Assembly (NCBI GenBank): GCA_013791785.1
Contig: VMTD01000023.1
Location: 1 to 33,331, forward strand
Source of the DNA: Methanobacteriota archaeon
Lineage (GTDB): Archaea > Thermoplasmatota > Thermoplasmata > SG8-5
Reading direction: 5' to 3'
Length of the DNA: 33,331 bases
The notes under the pieces were generated by a model that was not told the DNA's origin, searched no databases, and worked only from the letters and a program-made list of their open reading frames with translations. This document shows, piece after piece, positions 23,669-31,626 of this stretch. The position numbers and the translations under genes are program-made. The first letter of the stretch is position 1. Each line of letters starts with the position of its first letter.

Positions 23669-24460
23669 ATGGTAGAGAAGAAGAAGATTGACAAGAGAAT
23701 GGAAGCCAAGACGGTTGTCCAGCTCAAGCACATGTTCGACATGGAGCTCAGGCGAATCAAGGATGATAATAACATAGACATCATCATGTTTGTGGGCATA
23801 GACGGTCGCATATTCGCCTCCCTGATACCGACAATACTGGATTCGGTCCAGTTCAGATTCCTGAATCTGTTGAAAGGCAATCTCCCTTCCCTGTGCAGTC
23901 AGCTGAAAGGCGACAAGCTGAAAGTCAGCATTCAGCAGTACGAACTGGGTACTGTCGTGATATCGGGCATAGGCGCCAACTGCTTCCTGGCATCGATATT
24001 TTCGAAACCCCTTTCCATCGACACCATGGGTCCAACCATCAACAATCTGGTCAATGGCAGCACAGTGCTCAACCACCTGTTCGAGCAGCGTTCCATAGCC
24101 CCGGAGGATCTAGTGGACTATGACCCGGCCGTGGCGGAAGAACTCGGAAAGCTCACCAGACAGTTATTCGTTGAGACGTTCGAAGAGACCCGCGGATACA
24201 AACGGAACATGGAACTTCTGAAATTCCTGAGGCAGAAAATTGGCGGTGTGGTCGGAATCGGTGCGGTGGATGAGATAATCACCGTAACAATGAACGAGTT
24301 GGGTACCAGCACAGCCTTCATGAAAGATGCCGATTGGCTCAAGCTTGTGGAACGTGTCATCGAGAATCACATCAGAGAACGTAGCGGTGAACTGGTGGCC
24401 GATCAGTGTCGGAAGACATGGGTGCCAGAGGTGGAGCGGAAGCTCAAATCCTTCGTGTAA
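23669..24460 (+). CDS. Roadblock/LC7-like protein with helical C-terminal domain
   Basis: This is a 263-residue protein. Residues 15-115 have the strand-helix-strand pattern of roadblock/LC7 folds (I-I-M-F-V-G-I-D-G-R-I-F-A-S ... V-S-I-Q-Q-Y-E-L-G-T-V-V-I-S-G-I-G). Such modules bind GTPases or dimerise in signalling complexes. Residues 150-263 are helical and unrecognised. AGGAGGCC lies before the ATG, 19 bp after the KaiC-like gene. It probably forms part of the KaiC-centred complex. Confidence 0.65.
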   Translation: MVEKKKIDKRMEAKTVVQLKHMFDMELRRIKDDNNIDIIMFVGIDGRIFASLIPTILDSVQFRFLNLLKGNLPSLCSQLKGDKLKVSIQQYELGTVVISGIGANCFLASIFSKPLSIDTMGPTINNLVNGSTVLNHLFEQRSIAPEDLVDYDPAVAEELGKLTRQLFVETFEETRGYKRNMELLKFLRQKIGGVVGIGAVDEIITVTMNELGTSTAFMKDADWLKLVERVIENHIRERSGELVADQCRKTWVPEVERKLKSFV

Positions 24461-24475
24461 TTGCAAGGGATGGGA

Positions 24476-27178
24476 ATGGCAAAAAAAACCGGAAAGAAGG
24501 TACGGAAGAGCGGGAAAACCGAACCCGCGAAGAGCGGCAAAGCCCGAAAAAAAGCGAAACAAAGTGAGCCTGCCCCAACCGCAATATCACCATCCAAATT
24601 GACATCCAAAAAAACAGCCATTTCCTGCCAGTTCTGCGGAAAGGCCATGAAAAACCAGAAAACACTGAAACTCCACGAGCGGAGCTGCGGGTCCAAATCC
24701 AAGTCCGAACCAAAAGCGAACGGATTGGAAACAGCCATTTCAGAACTGAAGGACCGCTTTGATGATGAGAGGGATTCCATTCTCAAAACTTTTCAGGAGA
24801 AAGATGACCGTATGCAGAGAGAACTGGAAGAAGTCAAGACCGTTCTCAGAATGGAGATTGACAGGCACCGCAGGGAGCTGGAAAGGATAACCAATGTGGA
24901 GAAGGAAGTTGCCGCCAGGCAGGGGCCGGAAGAGCAACCGCAGGAACACGCAATTCCCACGCCGGAACCGAAGTCCCACGAGCCCACGACAAAGCGCCCG
25001 CCCAGGGCCATCGACCTCATCCCCATGCGGGTGCCGTCAATTCCGAAAAGGATATTGCCGCCCATGGAAGAGGATGATGCCATACCCGACATTGATGATG
25101 AAATGGGGCGCCCCCCGCCGCAGACCGTAAGTGGTCTGAACCGGGATGCAGTCGAGGCGCTGGTCCGTGACATGGTCAAACAACTTACGCCAGAGTCGGA
25201 GGCCGCGGAACCGAGCAAAGACCCGGAACCGATGATCAACATGCTCTCAGAGAAACTTAACATTCTGGATTCCAAGCTGGAAAGGTCAATATCCGACATG
25301 GCAAAGCAGATTGACAGGGCAAGCAAGGGAATCGATTTCAAGAGGGTGGAAAGAGAACTGGAAAAAATCTCCGAGAAGGTTCTGGACGTCATCGAAGATT
25401 CAGGTTACGGCGAAAGCCTCAGTGTCAGCAAGATACCACCGACGATACTGGAAATAGTTTACCAGGCAATATTGGATGACGTTCACATAGAGATAATACG
25501 CACCAAGGGCGCCCAGGATGCAGAGCGCATATCTAGGTCCGCGCTGGAAGAGGTCCGGCTGAAAACCAGCGGCAGCGAGTTGTTCAAATACGACGGAAGA
25601 AAGATAGTCACCGATAGCCTGGCCAAGTCAATAGAGGCCAATCTCATTTCCGCCAGGCAGATACAGACCACCTACGACGTTCTAATGGAAAAATTGCTTG
25701 AAACGGTCCCGCATCACAAGGCCAAGAATTTCAAGGGCATGATAAAGGTCAAGAGCCAGGAATTCGCCGTTGACAGGGCCACCAGGCTCACCAGGGATTA
25801 TGCCAGACTGGAGAAGATACTGGAATCCACCAGCCAGATGGTGGCGGCCATGTCCGCCAATTTCAATTCACAGAACCTCGGGATTCACGAAAAGCTCAAT
25901 CAACTGGGCGAAAAAGACCTGGCTGCCAAGGCCGGGCAGGAAGAGGTGGACGCTCTCAGGACCAAGCTGGAGGAAAACAACGAGCGCTGCATACGCTTGG
26001 CTGACGAACTTGCCCTGCTGAAGGTAGAACTGGAAATGAAGTCCAGCATAGAGGAAAAGGAGTCGGAAGCCGACGCCGAAGGCGCTTTCCTCGCCCCCGG
26101 GGAGGAGCCGTCCGTTTCACAGCCAGATATTCCGGAAGGCGGCATGTTCTCCACATTGCAGGAGAAGGTGGATGCCATGAACGAGGCCGATGATCTCCTG
26201 GTCGCGGTTCTTGATGCCATTTCCAGGGGTCTGAATTCCAAGGCCGCCATAGTCAAGGACACTGGGCTGAACAAGGAGTTAGTGGTCAAAGTGATTTCCG
26301 AACTGGTCGAATCCAGAAAGGTAATCGAGAAGAAAACCGGTAAGAGCGTCAAGTACACCACGCTGGAACTGGAGCTCGAAAAGGCCAAGGATGACACACC
26401 ACCGGCCAAGGAAAAGAAGGGCGGCAAGAAGAAGGCCGAAAAATCGAAGGAATATATTCCCGCGCCGGAATATAAATCGGGCGTGATAGTGCTGGACGAT
26501 CAAGAACCGGAAGCTGAACCAGATGCGCTGGTTCAGACAGAACCGGAGAAGCCTGCAGAGGGAGTTCCTACAGAGGATGTTATCCCGATTCAGGTAGAAC
26601 CGGAAAAGCAGCCGGAAATCTCCGAGAAGGAAAAAACTCAGCACCAGGGCCCGGGCGTGATAGTTCTGGACGATACTGCGGATGAGGCATCGGTCGTTTC
26701 CAAGCCGAAGCCCAAGAAGAAGGAAAAGAAATCCAAGCCGAAGGTGAAACAGCCCCCCAAGACCGCCGCACCCCCGCCGGAGAAGCAACCGGAAAAGCCA
26801 GCGCCAGAAAAGAAAAAGGTCAAGAAAGCCCTGACACCAGCAGAACCTGAAACCCCCAAACCCGAACCTGAACCGGAGAAGAAAAAACCCCCGATTGACG
26901 ATGAATTCCCGACAGAGATTAAATCACTCGGTGAACTGTCGGAAGACGAGGTCAGCGTGCTGGAGATCATAACCGAGGACGGGTTGACTCTTTCCGGTAT
27001 CCAGTCGAAGGTGGGCAGGCAGATGAAGCGCTTTGCCCTGCTCAGGGCGCTGCGGGTGCTAATCGATTCGGGCCATGTGGGCATAGTTCCCAAGGGCCGC
27101 ATGGAATTATATCAGAAAATTACAGTCCAACAAATGGATAAAAAGGATAATAAGAAAAACAAGAAGGAGGTGAAGTGA
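24476..27178 (+). CDS. Large coiled-coil protein with zinc finger and two winged helices
   Basis: The start ATG 24476 gives 900 residues; ATG 24470 is equally possible. Order of parts: a Lys-rich N-terminus, a C-x2-C-x12-H-x3-C finger (C51, C54, H67, C71), a coiled coil (about 85-140), a Pro-rich linker, a long helical middle (about 225-545), a winged helix (about 571-635), a Lys/Pro/Glu-rich linker holding G-V-I-V-L-D-D twice (near 668 and 726), and a second winged helix (about 817-881). No enzyme domain is visible. It resembles a scaffold with nucleic-acid-binding ends. It lies mid-operon, 15 bp after the roadblock-like gene. Confidence 0.75.
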   Translation: MAKKTGKKVRKSGKTEPAKSGKARKKAKQSEPAPTAISPSKLTSKKTAISCQFCGKAMKNQKTLKLHERSCGSKSKSEPKANGLETAISELKDRFDDERDSILKTFQEKDDRMQRELEEVKTVLRMEIDRHRRELERITNVEKEVAARQGPEEQPQEHAIPTPEPKSHEPTTKRPPRAIDLIPMRVPSIPKRILPPMEEDDAIPDIDDEMGRPPPQTVSGLNRDAVEALVRDMVKQLTPESEAAEPSKDPEPMINMLSEKLNILDSKLERSISDMAKQIDRASKGIDFKRVERELEKISEKVLDVIEDSGYGESLSVSKIPPTILEIVYQAILDDVHIEIIRTKGAQDAERISRSALEEVRLKTSGSELFKYDGRKIVTDSLAKSIEANLISARQIQTTYDVLMEKLLETVPHHKAKNFKGMIKVKSQEFAVDRATRLTRDYARLEKILESTSQMVAAMSANFNSQNLGIHEKLNQLGEKDLAAKAGQEEVDALRTKLEENNERCIRLADELALLKVELEMKSSIEEKESEADAEGAFLAPGEEPSVSQPDIPEGGMFSTLQEKVDAMNEADDLLVAVLDAISRGLNSKAAIVKDTGLNKELVVKVISELVESRKVIEKKTGKSVKYTTLELELEKAKDDTPPAKEKKGGKKKAEKSKEYIPAPEYKSGVIVLDDQEPEAEPDALVQTEPEKPAEGVPTEDVIPIQVEPEKQPEISEKEKTQHQGPGVIVLDDTADEASVVSKPKPKKKEKKSKPKVKQPPKTAAPPPEKQPEKPAPEKKKVKKALTPAEPETPKPEPEPEKKKPPIDDEFPTEIKSLGELSEDEVSVLEIITEDGLTLSGIQSKVGRQMKRFALLRALRVLIDSGHVGIVPKGRMELYQKITVQQMDKKDNKKNKKEVK

Positions 27179-27179
27179 A

Positions 27180-27809
27180 TTGCTAGATGTAGCATTGGTC
27201 TCGCTTATTCAGGATATGAGCGAGAAGGCTGGTGTAGAAGGCACCATCCAATATTGGGCTAGAGTAGGTGAAAGCCTGGCCAAGAGAATGGGAAAGGAAG
27301 CGTACATGGGCTGGCCCTCGTTCAACGTGGCGTTGAGAGAGGGGCGGACTGCGTTCTCCATCGAGGGAAGCGTTACGGCCTTGACCGATCTGGCCATTAC
27401 GGACGTCGACGGTGATGTGGTGGGGTACATTTATGCCCTGGAGACCTGTGTCTTCAACCCGACTATCGTCAGGATACGTTACAGCGTGGGCGAATTACCA
27501 CGTGCGGATAGCGCAGTCGCGGAGGAGTACAACAACAGCGTGCGGGATACTGCCGTATGCAACTTCTGCGTGATACACCAGAGGTTCAGGGAAGAGGTGG
27601 CGAAGAACATTTCAATCGCAGACCAGAGCCTGGACTGTATCCAGCTGGCGAACAGAGGTTTCTCCGGTGAGACGAAGATAACAGAAGATGCGCTGAAGAA
27701 GATTGGAATAAACCCCGAATACGTCCGAAGCTTGCTTAGGAACTATGCATGCGTGTACGCCATAATGATGCGCGGTGCAAGGCTCAAGGGCGAGTCAGAG
27801 GAGGAATAA
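27180..27809 (+). CDS. Paralogue 1 of a C-x-I/V-H-Q-x-F-R motif family
   Basis: TTG 27180 follows GGAGGTGA at 27166-27173 and lies 1 bp after the previous stop, giving 209 residues. The protein is collinear with the one encoded next: a helical N-terminus with S-L-A-K-x-M-x-x-E-x-Y, a central strand region, A-E-E-Y-N-N-S-V, the block C-x-x-C-V-I-H-Q-R-F-R, and a final helix ending L-R-N-Y-A-x-V. The Cys/His block could bind metal or a small ligand, as in V4R-like sensors, but I do not recognise the family. Confidence 0.7.
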   Translation: MLDVALVSLIQDMSEKAGVEGTIQYWARVGESLAKRMGKEAYMGWPSFNVALREGRTAFSIEGSVTALTDLAITDVDGDVVGYIYALETCVFNPTIVRIRYSVGELPRADSAVAEEYNNSVRDTAVCNFCVIHQRFREEVAKNISIADQSLDCIQLANRGFSGETKITEDALKKIGINPEYVRSLLRNYACVYAIMMRGARLKGESEEE

Positions 27810-27811
27810 AC

Positions 27812-28426
27812 ATGAGCGACAGAAGAAAATTCCTGATAGACGATAACCCATTCGTGGACGTGGCAGCATGCCTGTTCCTCGAGGACATTGCCGATAAACA
27901 AGGTGCCAGCGGAATGAATAATTATCTGGTGAGCCTGGCAACGTCCCTGGCGAAGAGCATGCCCGAAGAGGAATACAGAACCTGGGACCAGTTCCTGGAT
28001 TCCCTAGTGAAAGGGGAATCCATCATATCCGCATTTGAGGATGTAATCACCATAACGCCCCATTGCGCCGTGACGACCAAATGCCCGTTCACCAAGGGCT
28101 GGCAGGAGTACACCAAGAGGATAGGCACATTCTCCAAGATACATGCTGACGTTGCGGAATACTACAATTCGGTATACAAGCCAGGAGCCATAAATTCTAT
28201 GTGTATCATCCACCAGACCTTCAGGAACGCCGCTGCAGACCGCATCAAGGTGGCAGGAAAACCGCTGAAGATAGGGCAGATAGCCGCAGTCTGGGAAGAC
28301 GGAACCAGGAAAATAGCTCCAGAGGAATGGATGCCCATACTTCTGGAGAAGGCCCAGATATCCCGCACGGACCTCAACATGATACTGAGGAACAACGCCG
28401 ACGTATGGGTCATGTACACGGAATGA
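27812..28426 (+). CDS. Paralogue 2 of a C-x-I/V-H-Q-x-F-R motif family
   Basis: ATG 27812, behind GAGGAGGAA, gives 204 residues; an in-frame extension to 27749 lies within the previous gene. It shares the layout of its upstream neighbour: S-L-A-K-S-M-P-E-E-E-Y, then A-E-Y-Y-N-S-V-Y, then S-M-C-I-I-H-Q-T-F-R, then L-R-N-N-A-D-V-W. It differs in having T-K-C-P-F in the centre and only one Cys in the motif where paralogue 1 has C-N-F-C. The pair probably arose by tandem duplication; the sequences are now strongly diverged. Confidence 0.7.
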   Translation: MSDRRKFLIDDNPFVDVAACLFLEDIADKQGASGMNNYLVSLATSLAKSMPEEEYRTWDQFLDSLVKGESIISAFEDVITITPHCAVTTKCPFTKGWQEYTKRIGTFSKIHADVAEYYNSVYKPGAINSMCIIHQTFRNAAADRIKVAGKPLKIGQIAAVWEDGTRKIAPEEWMPILLEKAQISRTDLNMILRNNADVWVMYTE

Positions 28427-28472
28427 GGCAATATTTCCATCGTGAGGTGGCAACCAACATGAATAGAGCGCC

Positions 28473-29081
28473 GTGGCGCATAACCGTCACGGTGCTAATT
28501 TTCCCCAGAATGTCGAAGGTGAACGATTGCAGGAGCTGGCCAAATCAGGAGACCTGGTATTCCACAAGCTTGAAGACGCATCAGAGGTAAATAAATTCAG
28601 GATTCTTGGCATGGAGGATGGTCGATTTTCCGGTGGCGGGTTCGAGTTCTTCCGCGGGCTGGGCATAATCGGATATGAGAAAACCTTCAAGATATGGCTG
28701 AGAAAATTTCCCCGCCCCATATTCATTGTGGCGGTCAAGACCAATGAGATAATTTCCTGGGTCTTCCTGGAAGAGTGGGAAGATATAGCCAGCGATGGCA
28801 TGGCCATCTGGGTTCTCAGGGCAATAGAGACGCTGCCCAGCATGAGGAAGAAGAAGATAGGATACAAGTTGCTCATGCTAAGCGTCCAGCAATGCGTGGG
28901 ATACCTGGTTACCAAGCCGCTGACGCCGGAGGCCAGCAAGTTCTTCCGGGGCGCGGGGTTCATGGAACCAAACGAGTTCAAGAAGCCGCCGTTCGACATG
29001 TCCAGGCATCCCGGATACCTGATTCTCCCGCCGTACAAGAAGGCGATGCTGCTGGAAAATATATCGGAGCATTTCCGATAG
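28473..29081 (+). CDS. GNAT-like acetyltransferase-fold protein
   Basis: This protein of up to 202 residues has a GNAT-like layout: a central strand I-F-I-V-A-V-K-T-N-E-I-I-S-W-V-F-L-E-E, then I-W-V-L-R-A-I-E-T, then R-K-K-K-I-G-Y-K-L-L in the acetyl-CoA loop position, and A-S-K-F-F-R-G-A-G-F near the end. The start is uncertain. GTG 28473 has no ribosome binding site; TTG 28527, behind AAGGTGA, would give 184 residues and loses no domain. An ATG at 28459 with a good site opens another frame of 43 codons. It probably ends the KaiC-centred operon. Confidence 0.65.
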   Translation: MAHNRHGANFPQNVEGERLQELAKSGDLVFHKLEDASEVNKFRILGMEDGRFSGGGFEFFRGLGIIGYEKTFKIWLRKFPRPIFIVAVKTNEIISWVFLEEWEDIASDGMAIWVLRAIETLPSMRKKKIGYKLLMLSVQQCVGYLVTKPLTPEASKFFRGAGFMEPNEFKKPPFDMSRHPGYLILPPYKKAMLLENISEHFR

Positions 29082-29101
29082 CATCGCAAAGGACATTTTC
29101 A

Positions 29102-29200
29102 CAACAGCATGCCCCGGGTGTGAGGGCGGGGTTGTGGGTCAGATTGCCCGAATCTGGCCTGGTGACCGATTAAGCTCATCCTTTGAAGCCCTGCCTGTAA
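29102..29200 (-). repeat. Structured repeat, copy C (degenerate)
   Basis: Read on the minus strand it matches copies A and B from the ACAGGC arm through the core (AAAGGATGA), the central hairpin (GGTCAGATT 29137-29145 with AATCTGGCC 29151-29159, loop GCCCG) and the CCCCGCCCTCA right arm. The left half of the first hairpin is missing. Confidence 0.65.
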
Positions 29201-29231
29201 TTTTCCGCTTGCCCTATACTTTCGCTAACCC

Positions 29232-29240
29232 CCTATAACC
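29232..29240 (+). promoter_or_regulatory. TATA box of the BRO-N gene
   Basis: CCTATAACC lies about 50 bp before ATG 29284, with GAGGAAAG as ribosome binding site. Confidence 0.4.
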
Positions 29241-29283
29241 CTTTAAGAACCAAAACATCCATAATCCTTGCGAGGAAAGAAAA

Positions 29284-30135
29284 ATGGCCGGAGAGGACGC
29301 ACTGGTGGTATTTCGGGACATAAAAATTCGAAGAATATGGTTCAATGAGGAGTGGCATTATTCGGTCACCGACATCGTTGCAATACTCACGGACAGCAAG
29401 GACGAAATGGCCTACTGGCGAAAGCTGAAACAACGAGAACCTCAACTCGTGACAATTTGTCACGGTTTGAAGATGCCAGCAAGGGATGGAAAAATGCGTT
29501 ATACTGACTGTGTGAATACGAAAGACGCATTTAGACTCATTCAGTCAATTCCTTCAAGGAAAGCAGAGCCGTTCAAGCAGTGGTTGGCACAGATGGGGAA
29601 AGAGAGGATTGACGAGATTGAAAACCCTGAAATCGCCCAGGACCGGGTAAGGGGGTATTACGAGCTAAAAGGCTATCCGAAGGAATGGATAGAAAAAAGG
29701 CTCAGGGGAATAGCGATACGGCAGGATCTTACAGACGAGTGGACGGGCAGAGGAGTCGAAGAAGAAAAAGAATTTGCCATATTGACAAACGAGATTACGA
29801 AAGCCACCTTCGGGAAGGCAGTTAAGGAATACAAAGAATTCAAAGGCTTAGAAAAGCCAGGCCAAAATCTAAGGGACCACATGACCGACTGGGAATTGAT
29901 ACTGACCATGATCGGCGAGAAGGCCACCACCGACATCACGATTTCAAAAGATGCGGAAGGATTCGAGGATTGCAAAGAATCCGCCGTCGAGGGCGGTATG
30001 ATTGCCAGGAACACCAGAAGGGAAATCGAGAAAAAGACAGGCAAATCACTTGTGTCAAACGAGAATTACCTTCAATTGATGCAGAAGAAACAAAAGCGAA
30101 TACAACAAAATACAGAAAAAGATGATGACAAATGA
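29284..30135 (+). CDS. BRO-N / DinD-like protein
   Basis: This is a 283-residue protein. Residues 1-110 are a BRO-N domain (V-V-F-R-D-I-K-I-R-R-I-W-F-N-E-E-W-H-Y-S-V-T-D-I-V ... Y-W-R-K-L-K-Q-R; C-V-N-T-K-D-A-F-R-L-I-Q-S-I-P-S). The remainder resembles the DinD-type C-terminus (F-A-I-L-T-N-E-I-T-K ... V-K-E-Y-K-E-F-K-G-L ... N-L-R-D-H-M-T-D-W-E-L-I-L). BRO-N proteins are DNA-binding and typical of phages, viruses and mobile elements; DinD is DNA-damage inducible. It has its own promoter and sits between repeat copies C and B in the same orientation, which hints at acquired DNA. Confidence 0.85.
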   Translation: MAGEDALVVFRDIKIRRIWFNEEWHYSVTDIVAILTDSKDEMAYWRKLKQREPQLVTICHGLKMPARDGKMRYTDCVNTKDAFRLIQSIPSRKAEPFKQWLAQMGKERIDEIENPEIAQDRVRGYYELKGYPKEWIEKRLRGIAIRQDLTDEWTGRGVEEEKEFAILTNEITKATFGKAVKEYKEFKGLEKPGQNLRDHMTDWELILTMIGEKATTDITISKDAEGFEDCKESAVEGGMIARNTRREIEKKTGKSLVSNENYLQLMQKKQKRIQQNTEKDDDK

Positions 30136-30301
30136 GCCGGAACACTCCCACCTCATCCCCCCAACCCACACGCCCCTGAGTGGCCAGGCCAGTCGCGCAG
30201 CCGGCGGCAGATTGGGCGAGAAAGCCGGAAAGCGTATTGGGCGAAGGATAAGGCGGTGAATCGTCCCAGCCCAGCCCCCTCGGTTCTGTAGCTCCTTCCC
30301 T

Positions 30302-30459
30302 CCAACTCCATCATGCCCCGTCTGAATCGCTCCTCATGCTATCTGGAGGGCGGGGTATTCGCCATCGAATTCAAAAAATTCGATGTCGTGTGACGGATTC
30401 CCGCATCATCCTTTTAAAGCCTCGCCTGTAAGGGCGGGGTTAGCTTAAATCGGCACACA
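30302..30459 (-). repeat. Structured repeat, copy B
   Basis: About 158 bp, on the minus strand the best match to copy A. The central hairpin is CATCGAATT (30363-30371) with AATTCGATG (30377-30385) around a 5-nt loop. The left hairpin is GCCCTTACAGGCG-like and the right arm pair CCCCGCCC/GACGGGGC. It fills much of the 443-bp gene-free gap 30136-30578; 30136-30300 shows nothing I recognise. Confidence 0.75.
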
Positions 30460-30530
30460 ACCCGGCTCCGGGGCTCCGGCACCGGCCAACCACCATTAAA
30501 TCATCCGAACTAACAACTCGGATGCTGAAT

Positions 30531-30571
30531 TAAAAAAAAATAAAAAATGCCAGCCCTTTCCGGGCTGGCAT
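30531..30571 (-). terminator. Intrinsic-type terminator of the HRDC-fusion gene
   Basis: On the minus strand a perfect 10-bp stem (ATGCCAGCCC 30547-30556 with GGGCTGGCAT 30562-30571, 5-nt loop) is followed by a long T-tract (A-tract 30531-30547 on the plus strand). It begins 8 bp after the stop codon. Confidence 0.75.
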
Positions 30572-30578
30572 CACAGGA

Positions 30579-31472
30579 TCAAAGTATCCCGAGTATCTCC
30601 GCCCCGTACTTCTGGGCACTGGTCTCGCCGATGCCGTAGATGCCCTTGAGGTCCTCCAGGGTTTTCGGGTCTTTGCTGGCTATTTCCGTTAGCGTTCGAT
30701 TCTTCAGAACGCAGTACCTGGGCTGGCCTATTTCTGCGGACTTGCGGTCACGCCATTCCCTGAGGACTGCCTTTCGGCGCTCCACTTCCTTGACGTCCAG
30801 CTTGGACTCTGCTTCTGCAGGTACGTCTCCACCGGCCAGGACATCCAGGCCCTTGCTGGTCACGACCAGTACCGGGAATTCAGAATCCTCGACGTATGCG
30901 AGGTAGTTCTCCTGTATGAGCCAGTCGACCAAGCTAAGAACTTCTTTCATGCTGGACTCCTTGGCCACGCCGTACGTTCCGAGCTTCGAGATGTTGATGG
31001 TCAGTATCTTTTTCGAGACGCTTCCTGTCAGCACCCTGGCGATTGTGGTGCGGCCGTAGTTGCCGCCCAGATCGAAGACGCACTTCAGCACGGACATTGC
31101 CAGCGAGTTCGTCTGACGTCCGGACGATACGCCCTGCATTGCAGTTATCTCGGTGAACTGGAGGGTGAGCTGTTGACCGTCCTCCGTCGTCGCGAAAAAT
31201 TCTATCTCGGCATCGGCTATGTTCCTTGCTATGCTAATCTCGGCACCGCCGTCGATGTAGCATAACGGCCGGACGCCGTTGCTCAGGTTGTGGACGATGA
31301 CAGTCCCGTCAGGCCTGGCACTTACCAGCACCTTGGCCTGGAATTCCTTCGTGACGGATGCGTTGGTGTATGTACCCTTGCATTCCCCCACCAGAATGAT
31401 GTTCTGCAGGTTCATTTCCTGCGTTTCGTTCGTTTTGCCGTTTGTTTCCGTTTTTGCGGTTTGTGTTTTCAT
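30579..31472 (-). CDS. NucS-N-like/RQC/HRDC fusion protein without helicase
   Basis: ATG 31472 is used (297 residues) because the TATA box at 31531-31538 predicts a transcript start near 31509, after the earlier in-frame codons. Residues 22-115 resemble the N-terminal DNA-binding domain of NucS/EndoMS (R-P-D-G-T-V-I-V-H-N, G-V-R-P-L-C-Y-I-D-G-G). Residues 120-215 look like a RecQ RQC winged helix (Y-G-R-T-T-I-A-R-V-L-T-G-S, G-x-A-K-E, Y-L). Residues 228-297 are an HRDC domain (L-R-E-W-R-D-R-K-S-A-E, L-T-E-I-A-S-K-D-P, G-I-G-E-T-S-A-Q-K-Y-G). No helicase motor or nuclease domain is present. A role in DNA structure recognition is inferred. Confidence 0.8.
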   Translation of the reverse strand: MKTQTAKTETNGKTNETQEMNLQNIILVGECKGTYTNASVTKEFQAKVLVSARPDGTVIVHNLSNGVRPLCYIDGGAEISIARNIADAEIEFFATTEDGQQLTLQFTEITAMQGVSSGRQTNSLAMSVLKCVFDLGGNYGRTTIARVLTGSVSKKILTINISKLGTYGVAKESSMKEVLSLVDWLIQENYLAYVEDSEFPVLVVTSKGLDVLAGGDVPAEAESKLDVKEVERRKAVLREWRDRKSAEIGQPRYCVLKNRTLTEIASKDPKTLEDLKGIYGIGETSAQKYGAEILGIL

Positions 31473-31530
31473 TATTTCACTTCTGCACCCCGTTGTTTTC
31501 TTTGGATGCAATACCCCCATTTTCAGGAGA

Positions 31531-31563
31531 ATATATAATGAAATTCTGTACTTGTAACGTACA
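31531..31563 (-). promoter_or_regulatory. Promoter and palindrome of the HRDC-fusion gene
   Basis: A TATA box (ATATATAAT on the plus strand, 31531-31539) is preceded, in the direction of transcription, by the palindrome TGTAC-N7-GTACA (about 31547-31563). Part of it, TACTTGTAAC, is identical to the right arm region of the palindrome at 21340-21349. Confidence 0.45.
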
Positions 31564-31626
31564 TATTGCATTTATCCTGGGAAAACAACGTGCAGAAGTG
31601 CCCGTAATGGAGGCCCTGTGAAATGA

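Noticed and set aside
28459-28590. A 43-codon frame from an ATG with a good ribosome binding site, possibly the true N-terminus of the GNAT-like protein after a frameshift
   Set aside because: The GNAT frame reads smoothly back to at least 28527 and no conserved domain residues are missing, so a frameshift is not needed; kept only as an alternative start note.
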